Origin: Nitrosopumilaceae archaeon
Lineage (GTDB): Archaea; Thermoproteota; Nitrososphaeria; Nitrososphaerales; Nitrosopumilaceae
Reading direction: 5' to 3'
Assembly: GCA_030697975.1 (NCBI GenBank)
Contig: JAUYOQ010000040.1
Coordinates: forward strand, 1 to 9,930
DNA: 9,930 nucleotides
Positions 5,828-9,930 of the stretch are shown here, in pieces. A program made the position numbers and the translations under genes. The notes below the pieces were generated by a model. That model ran no database searches and was not told the origin of the DNA. It was given only the letters and a program-made list of their open reading frames with translations. Every line of letters begins with the position of its first letter. Position 1 is the first letter of the stretch.

Positions 5828-8299
5828 ATGAAACTTTTGATAATTGCATTGCTTGCAACTATTTGTTTTCCTTTAGCGTTTGCTGAAAAGGCCACATTTG
5901 TTGACACAATTCAGTTTGTACAATATTTGGATGAAAACACAGCACTAGAAGAGGTTCGAAACGGAAATTTGGATCTATACTATTATAGAATGCCTTCAGA
6001 GCGCCTTGAAGACACAAAATCGCGCCAAGGCCTGCAGATTTTTCAATCAACTGGCGGCTCATACAGCATTCTTGTAAATCCAGCTCAGGCAGAAAAATTC
6101 AATCCTTTTTCTTTTGTTCAAGTGAGACTTGCACTAAACTATCTGATAGACCGAAGCCTCATTGTTAATGAATTGATGGGAGGATATGGCGTTTCAATGA
6201 TTTCAAACTATGGGCCATTTGATCCAGACTATTTTTACATCCTAGATGAGCTAGAGTCATTTCATTTCCAGTACAACCCAGAGCTTGCAGATGAGATGAT
6301 CTCAAGCACACTAGAAGAGGCTGGCGCAAAAAAAATCAATGGAAAGTGGACATACCAGGATGAAGAGATTCAAATTCGAATTTTTATCCGCGGCGATGAT
6401 CCGGTAAGAAAATCAATAGGCGAGATTCTCTCATCTGAGCTAGAAAAACTTGGATTTACAGTAGTAAAAGACTTTGGTGATCTAAACAAGGCGTTTGTTG
6501 TCGTGTATGGCTCAAATCCTGCCGAGCTGAAATGGCATATCTACACTGAAGGATGGGGTGGGCGTTCTGCATTTGTAAAATATGACCCGGTTGGCCTTGC
6601 CCAGATGTATTCGCCATGGTTTTCTAGCATGCCTGGCTTTAATGACCCAACTTATTGGAACTACAAAAACGACTATCTTGATTCTATTACGCAAAAAATC
6701 TATACTGGAAATTTTAGCTCTGCAGAAGAACGAGCTGAGCTTATAAAAAAAGCAACAGTTGAGGGAATAAAAGAATCGGTACGGATTTTTATTGCAAGCA
6801 AAATTGATCAATACGTTGCCAGTCCAAAAATATCTGGAATAATAAACGACTTTGGGGCTGGTGTTCCAAGCAGATTTACACCAATCAATGCACACAGTGA
6901 CTCTGATACACTAAAAATTGGTGTAAAGCAGATCTATCAGGGTGCTTGGAATCCTGTAATGGGGCTGACAGATTTTTACAGCAAAAACATTTGGGATGCG
7001 ATTTCAGATCCTGGAACTTTCAAGCATCCATACACAGGTGAATCATTTCCAATCAGAACTCCATGGAAGGTAGAGACTGGAGGGCCTGATGGATTTGTAA
7101 ATTTGCCAGACGGTGTTGTAAATTGGGATCCTACTCTACAAGAATGGAAATCTGTATCATCTGACAAGGCAACAAGCAAAATCACATATGATTTGCTGTT
7201 TGCAAACTGGCACAATGGTCAGAAAATGGACATGAATGACATTTTGTATTCTGTCTACTTTGCAATGGAGTGGGGATCACAAAAACAAGAAAACGACAAA
7301 ACATTTGATTCAGAGTACACCCCCCAGGCAAGTCAGCTAGTAAACACAATTGTTGGCATTAGAGTAGTAGATGAGGACACTATCGAAGTCTATGTGAATT
7401 ATTGGCATTTTGATGAGGCAGAAATTGCCGACTGGGGAGGCGTATGGTCATCAACTCCATGGGAAATAATGCTTGCAATGGAAAAATCTGTAACTGATGG
7501 CACCGTATCATTTTCAAGATCTGGCGCTGCAAGCAAAAACATCGACTGGCTCTCACTAATCGTGCCAAACAATGCAGCTTTGGTAAAAAAATACCTTGAT
7601 GATTTCAAAAAAGCAGACCTTGTTCCAAAACCCTTAGAAAAATTCAACTCCGATCAAAAATATTTTGAATCACGATATGATTCTTCGATAAAGTGGATTG
7701 AAAAAAACAATCATGCGGTAATTACCAATGGGCCGTTTTACCTAGAGTCATACTCACCAGAGTCAAGAACTATAACAATAAAGTCAATTGATGATTCAAC
7801 ATATCCATTTGAGGCAGGACACTGGAAGAGCTTTGAGGAAGTAAAATATCCAAAAATCATTAGCATCAGTGTTCCAAAAATAGTTGTGCTAGGTGATGAG
7901 ATTACAATTCCTGTAAGCACATCTGATTCATCTCAAATCCACTACTTTTTAACAAATCCACAAGGCACAACAATCAGCTCTGGCATAAAAAAAATCACTG
8001 ACGGAACTGTCACACTTGAATTTTCATCAGATGACACAAGCAAGCTTGGTATGGGTGCAAATGACCTCAAGATTTTTGTAATATCTGACTCTGTCTTGCG
8101 GCCTGATATTTACACAACAAGTTTTCTTGCCGTTTCCACCCAGCAACAACTACCTGAATATTCAGTATCAGAAAGCAGTGATGAGACAAGCACAGAAAAT
8201 GACTATATTGGAATTTTTGCACTAGTGGCAGGAATAATTTTAGTTGGATTTATTTTAGCTAAAAGAAGGCAAAGGAAAAAAGCAATAGCCTCAAGATAA
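5828..8299 (+). CDS. Family 5 extracellular solute-binding protein, membrane-anchored, halves in permuted order
   Basis: An 823-residue secreted protein resembling ABC-transporter solute-binding proteins of family 5 (oligopeptide/nickel type). A signal peptide (1-19, ending LAFA) is followed at about 24-350 by what is normally the C-terminal half: ALEEVRNGNLDLYYY, then VQVRLALNYLIDRSLIV (98-113), then a YNPELADEMISSTLEEAG helix (149-166). Residues 360-678 then look like the usual N-terminal half: DTLKIGV, WNPVMGLTD, FANWHNGQKMDMNDILYSVYF (458-478), VVDEDTIEVYV, and TNGPFYLESYSPE (633-645). A beta-sandwich-like domain (679-770), a Ser/Glu-rich linker and one membrane helix (793-811) with a basic tail KRRQRKK complete it. 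There is no lipobox; anchoring is by the C-terminal helix, as is common in archaea. No permease or ATPase gene is adjacent, and the ligand is unknown. Confidence 0.88.
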   Translation: MKLLIIALLATICFPLAFAEKATFVDTIQFVQYLDENTALEEVRNGNLDLYYYRMPSERLEDTKSRQGLQIFQSTGGSYSILVNPAQAEKFNPFSFVQVRLALNYLIDRSLIVNELMGGYGVSMISNYGPFDPDYFYILDELESFHFQYNPELADEMISSTLEEAGAKKINGKWTYQDEEIQIRIFIRGDDPVRKSIGEILSSELEKLGFTVVKDFGDLNKAFVVVYGSNPAELKWHIYTEGWGGRSAFVKYDPVGLAQMYSPWFSSMPGFNDPTYWNYKNDYLDSITQKIYTGNFSSAEERAELIKKATVEGIKESVRIFIASKIDQYVASPKISGIINDFGAGVPSRFTPINAHSDSDTLKIGVKQIYQGAWNPVMGLTDFYSKNIWDAISDPGTFKHPYTGESFPIRTPWKVETGGPDGFVNLPDGVVNWDPTLQEWKSVSSDKATSKITYDLLFANWHNGQKMDMNDILYSVYFAMEWGSQKQENDKTFDSEYTPQASQLVNTIVGIRVVDEDTIEVYVNYWHFDEAEIADWGGVWSSTPWEIMLAMEKSVTDGTVSFSRSGAASKNIDWLSLIVPNNAALVKKYLDDFKKADLVPKPLEKFNSDQKYFESRYDSSIKWIEKNNHAVITNGPFYLESYSPESRTITIKSIDDSTYPFEAGHWKSFEEVKYPKIISISVPKIVVLGDEITIPVSTSDSSQIHYFLTNPQGTTISSGIKKITDGTVTLEFSSDDTSKLGMGANDLKIFVISDSVLRPDIYTTSFLAVSTQQQLPEYSVSESSDETSTENDYIGIFALVAGIILVGFILAKRRQRKKAIASR
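8276..8281 (-). terminator. Oligo-T tract after the methyltransferase gene
   Basis: A run of six A on the plus strand gives T6 on the minus strand, 9 nt beyond the methyltransferase stop. It would lie inside the 3' end of the convergent solute-binding protein gene, forming half of a bidirectional terminator. Confidence 0.3.
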
Positions 8300-8917
8300 T
8301 TTTTTTCCAATTATAAACAAAGTACCGTATTCTCTTTTCCATTTTTTGCTATTAGTTGGATCTCTAACTTGTTTTGTTACAACTTCAAATCCAACATCTT
8401 CAAACATCTTTTTCCATTCTTGTTTTGAGCGCAAATCAAGTCTCATTTTCATCTTTTCTGCCCAGTGTGTTGTGGCCTTGTTTTCCTTGTAAAAGTCAGT
8501 CCCGCAAAAAAATTTTCCATTTTTCTTTAACAGTTTGTAGATTTTCCTTATCTGAGGCTCCATTGGCACTGAATAGTATAATGATTCCATGGAAAATACA
8601 TAATCAAATTTTCCACGATATTTCCATGATTTCAAATCGGTTTTAAAGTAATGTTCTTTTGCTGATGTCTTTTTTGAATTTGCGTTTTTTATCATGTTTT
8701 TGCTTTTGTCGATTCCAACAGCTTTTCTACAGTTTTTGTTTCGTGCAATATGTTTTACAACCCAACCATTGCCACAACCTACATCCAAAAATGAAAACGA
8801 TTTTTTAAATTTTATATTTTTTAAAAATTTTAGTACCGTTTTTGCATGTTCTTTTTCCATTAGTTTGTCTAGGCCACTTGATGCCCACTTGTCAAACGTA
8901 GTTCTAACTTTGTCCAA
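8291..8917 (-). CDS. Class I SAM-dependent methyltransferase
   Basis: A 208-residue soluble enzyme with the Rossmann-type methyltransferase motifs in order: motif I FLDVGCGNGWVV (D45 to G51), the acidic residue of motif II in AVGIDKSKNMI (D70), a third acidic motif FKTDLKSW (D94), and motif IV FDYVFSMESLYYSV (about 104-117), followed by a post-motif helix LLKKNGKFFCGTDFY. This is the Methyltransf_11/UbiE-like type, usually acting on small molecules; the substrate cannot be read from the sequence. The start is a TTG with a TAA codon directly upstream in frame. The next ATG (residue 20) would remove FDKWASSGLDKLMEKEH, a stretch that looks like the usual N-terminal helix of such enzymes. The 3' end overlaps the solute-binding protein gene by 9 bp. 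Confidence 0.88.
   Translation of the reverse strand: MDKVRTTFDKWASSGLDKLMEKEHAKTVLKFLKNIKFKKSFSFLDVGCGNGWVVKHIARNKNCRKAVGIDKSKNMIKNANSKKTSAKEHYFKTDLKSWKYRGKFDYVFSMESLYYSVPMEPQIRKIYKLLKKNGKFFCGTDFYKENKATTHWAEKMKMRLDLRSKQEWKKMFEDVGFEVVTKQVRDPTNSKKWKREYGTLFIIGKKLS
8300..8306 (+). terminator. Oligo-T tract after the solute-binding protein gene
   Basis: A T7 run begins immediately after the TAA at 8297-8299. It is a good candidate for archaeal oligo-T termination and lies within the 3' coding end of the convergent methyltransferase gene. Confidence 0.45.
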
Positions 8918-8976
8918 TTAGTTTGTGATAATCAATTTTCAATTTCAATGTTAAGATAAGTATGAATCATGCCTAA

Positions 8977-8985
8977 ATTTTAAAT
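8977..8985 (+). promoter_or_regulatory. TATA-like box of the 71-residue zinc-knuckle gene
   Basis: ATTTAAAT-like sequence (ATTTTAAAT) is centred about 35 nt before the ATG at 9016, predicting a leader of about 8 nt. A second candidate, AATTTAAG at 8989-8996, would put the start of transcription at the ATG itself. The first box is nearly palindromic and could also serve the divergent methyltransferase gene with a longer leader. Confidence 0.45.
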
Positions 8986-9015
8986 GCAAATTTAAGGGCA
9001 TATGCTTGAAAAGAA

Positions 9016-9231
9016 ATGCCAGACGAATCATGCAGAATATGTGGTGGAAGCCTTACAAAGCGTACGCTTTGCGCCGAATGTAAAAAGGCAACAAGCATGA
9101 TCTGTGTAAACTGTGGCAAGCAAACCCTAGAGCAATCACATGAAAATTGTATATCTATGATAAAGGTTTACTATAAAAATAATTTTGCAGGCCCGCTTAG
9201 AAAACAACGAAACTTTTTGTCACTTGCATAA
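9016..9231 (+). CDS. Small protein with two zinc knuckles
   Basis: A 71-residue protein with two consecutive putative zinc sites: C6-C9...C19-C22 (CRICGG, then CAEC) and C30-C33...H42-C45 (CVNCGK, then HENC). The remaining 25 residues are basic and end in LRKQRNFLSLA, with no membrane helix. I do not recognise a named family. The cysteine spacing and the Gly after each CxxC resemble zinc ribbons or treble-clef knuckles of small nucleic-acid-binding or protein-binding proteins. Regular codon use, an intact frame, a good TATA-to-ATG distance and an oligo-T run after the stop all support a real gene. It is divergent from the methyltransferase gene and convergent with the reductase gene, so it is probably transcribed alone. 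Confidence 0.8.
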   Translation: MPDESCRICGGSLTKRTLCAECKKATSMICVNCGKQTLEQSHENCISMIKVYYKNNFAGPLRKQRNFLSLA

Positions 9232-9246
9232 CTCTATTTTCTAAAA

Positions 9247-9930
9247 TTAGTTTTTTTGTGCAGTCTTTATCATGCTAAATAACTGCCTTACTGCTAGCCT
9301 TGGATGATGTGCGGCAAGCCGAATTATGCTTGATAAGCCAAAGTCAGCTCTAATAAAATCAAGAAATTCGTCTGCACTTAGCTCGTTTATAATTTCAATT
9401 TCTCTGTCCCACTGCTCATCTGATAGTCCAATCCATCTGTTTTGTACCTTGTATGCAGAGTTTATCTTTGATGAGATTGATTTTCTCCAATTCTCTTCAT
9501 ACTTTGATAACATTTTTTCTGAGGTATCATTTGCTTTGATGGCATCCGCAGCTATTTTTCCTGCAATTCTTCCAAACTTTATGGCATATCTTATGCCCTC
9601 TAGAACAAGCGGATTTGCATAGCCAGCAGCATCGCCAACTAACATCAAATTATCATATACAGTTTTTCTAGTCAGTCCGTCATTTGGTATAAGCCCGTAA
9701 TGGAACTCAACAGGTGATATCTTTCCAAGCTTTTTGATAGGGCCAAGCTTTTTTTCTATAATTTCATCTAGCCTTTGAGTGGGATCAATCCCAGAGTCAG
9801 GTTTTCCAATGCCTACTCCTATCCGTACTTTATTGTCGCCAACTGGAAAAATCCATGCATATCCAGAAGGAGAATATTGCTGGCCAACCATAAGATACCA
9901 CGTATCTGAATCAATGTTTTCAACAGTTGC
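9247..9930 (-). CDS. Geranylgeranyl reductase family protein, C-terminal part
   Basis: The last 227 residues of an FAD-dependent geranylgeranyl reductase; the frame continues past the right edge, so roughly the N-terminal 40 per cent, including the GxGxxG dinucleotide site, is missing. Visible landmarks are the GYAWIFPVGDNKVRIGVGIG strand pair (fragment residues 23-42) and the second flavin-binding motif VGDAAGYANPLVLEGIRYA (about 98-116, with GDAAG at 99-103), followed by the FGRIAGKIAADAI helix. In archaea such enzymes saturate the isoprenoid chains of membrane lipids (digeranylgeranyl-glycerophospholipid reductase) or free geranylgeranyl diphosphate; which substrate applies here is not decidable. 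The gene ends in TAA at 9247-9249, 15 bp from the end of the convergent zinc-knuckle gene. Confidence 0.88.
   Translation of the reverse strand, partial: ATVENIDSDTWYLMVGQQYSPSGYAWIFPVGDNKVRIGVGIGKPDSGIDPTQRLDEIIEKKLGPIKKLGKISPVEFHYGLIPNDGLTRKTVYDNLMLVGDAAGYANPLVLEGIRYAIKFGRIAGKIAADAIKANDTSEKMLSKYEENWRKSISSKINSAYKVQNRWIGLSDEQWDREIEIINELSADEFLDFIRADFGLSSIIRLAAHHPRLAVRQLFSMIKTAQKN
9251..9257 (+). terminator. Oligo-T tract after the zinc-knuckle gene
   Basis: A T7 run lies 19 nt after the TAA of the 71-residue gene, inside the very end of the convergent reductase gene. It is a plausible archaeal terminator. Confidence 0.35.

Noticed and set aside
6512..6895. Antisense frame of 127 codons inside the solute-binding protein gene
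   Set aside because: It is fully contained in a well-supported gene, has no recognisable family, and its composition is that expected of a complementary-strand shadow. The same applies to the shorter antisense frames at 862-1071, 3740-4003, 7399-7647 and 9326-9622.
5119..8917. Nuclease-like protein and methyltransferase considered as a restriction-modification pair
   Set aside because: They are separated by a 2.5-kb gene on the other strand, and the methyltransferase has UbiE-like small-molecule motifs with no DNA-methylase catalytic motif.
8374..8921. Two plus-strand frames (8374-8646, 8694-8921) opposite the methyltransferase gene
   Set aside because: Both mirror the methyltransferase coding sequence, and their Phe/Ser/Leu-rich products reflect its lysine-rich codons read in reverse.

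Overview
The window looks like a stretch of an AT-rich archaeal chromosome, most likely from the Nitrososphaerota (Thaumarchaeota, Nitrosopumilus-like). The evidence is the gene content: transcription factor B, an archaeal SUI1/aIF1 with an N-terminal zinc knuckle, an Sssca1 (autoantigen p27)-type zinc-ribbon protein, a 55-residue Sec61-beta, a DUF2070 membrane protein and a geranylgeranyl reductase of archaeal lipid synthesis. TATA-like boxes sit about 20-39 nt upstream of start codons, as expected for leaderless or very short-leader archaeal mRNAs. The taxonomic call is inference from gene families, not from a marker RNA; no rRNA, tRNA, CRISPR array or mobile element was seen.

Layout, left to right. 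1-389 (+) is the 3' end of an unrecognised AT-rich gene. 507-1418 (+) is tfb. 1407-2396 (-) is a CPBP-family intramembrane protease, lying 2 nt behind the SUI1/aIF1 gene at 2399-2707 (-), so the two look like one transcript. Reading the other way from the same intergenic region is the Sssca1-type gene (2817-3173), then a Sec61-beta gene (3217-3384) followed 8 nt later by DUF2070 (3393-5135). A PD-(D/E)XK nuclease-like protein (5119-5739, -) and a large secreted, membrane-anchored family 5 solute-binding protein (5828-8299, +) are transcribed divergently from an 88-bp intergenic region. Then follow a class I methyltransferase (8291-8917, -), a 71-residue double zinc-knuckle protein (9016-9231, +) and the C-terminal part of a geranylgeranyl reductase running off the right edge (9247-9930, -).

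How the genes relate. The left half is mostly core information processing and protein export (TFB, aIF1, Sec61-beta). The right half holds cell-surface, nuclease, methyltransferase and lipid functions with no obvious common pathway. The genome is tightly packed: three of the four convergent gene pairs overlap at their 3' ends by 9-17 bp, and no gene-free stretch exceeds about 120 bp.

The observations most worth a second look are: (1) the solute-binding protein, whose two halves appear in the reverse of the usual family 5 order (an apparent circular permutation) and which carries a C-terminal beta-sandwich and membrane anchor; (2) the DUF2070 protein, whose soluble domain carries a spaced set of His/Asp motifs resembling a metal-dependent active site and which is apparently co-transcribed with Sec61-beta; (3) the stand-alone winged-helix plus PD-(D/E)XK protein. 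I see no clear, wholly new multi-gene system.
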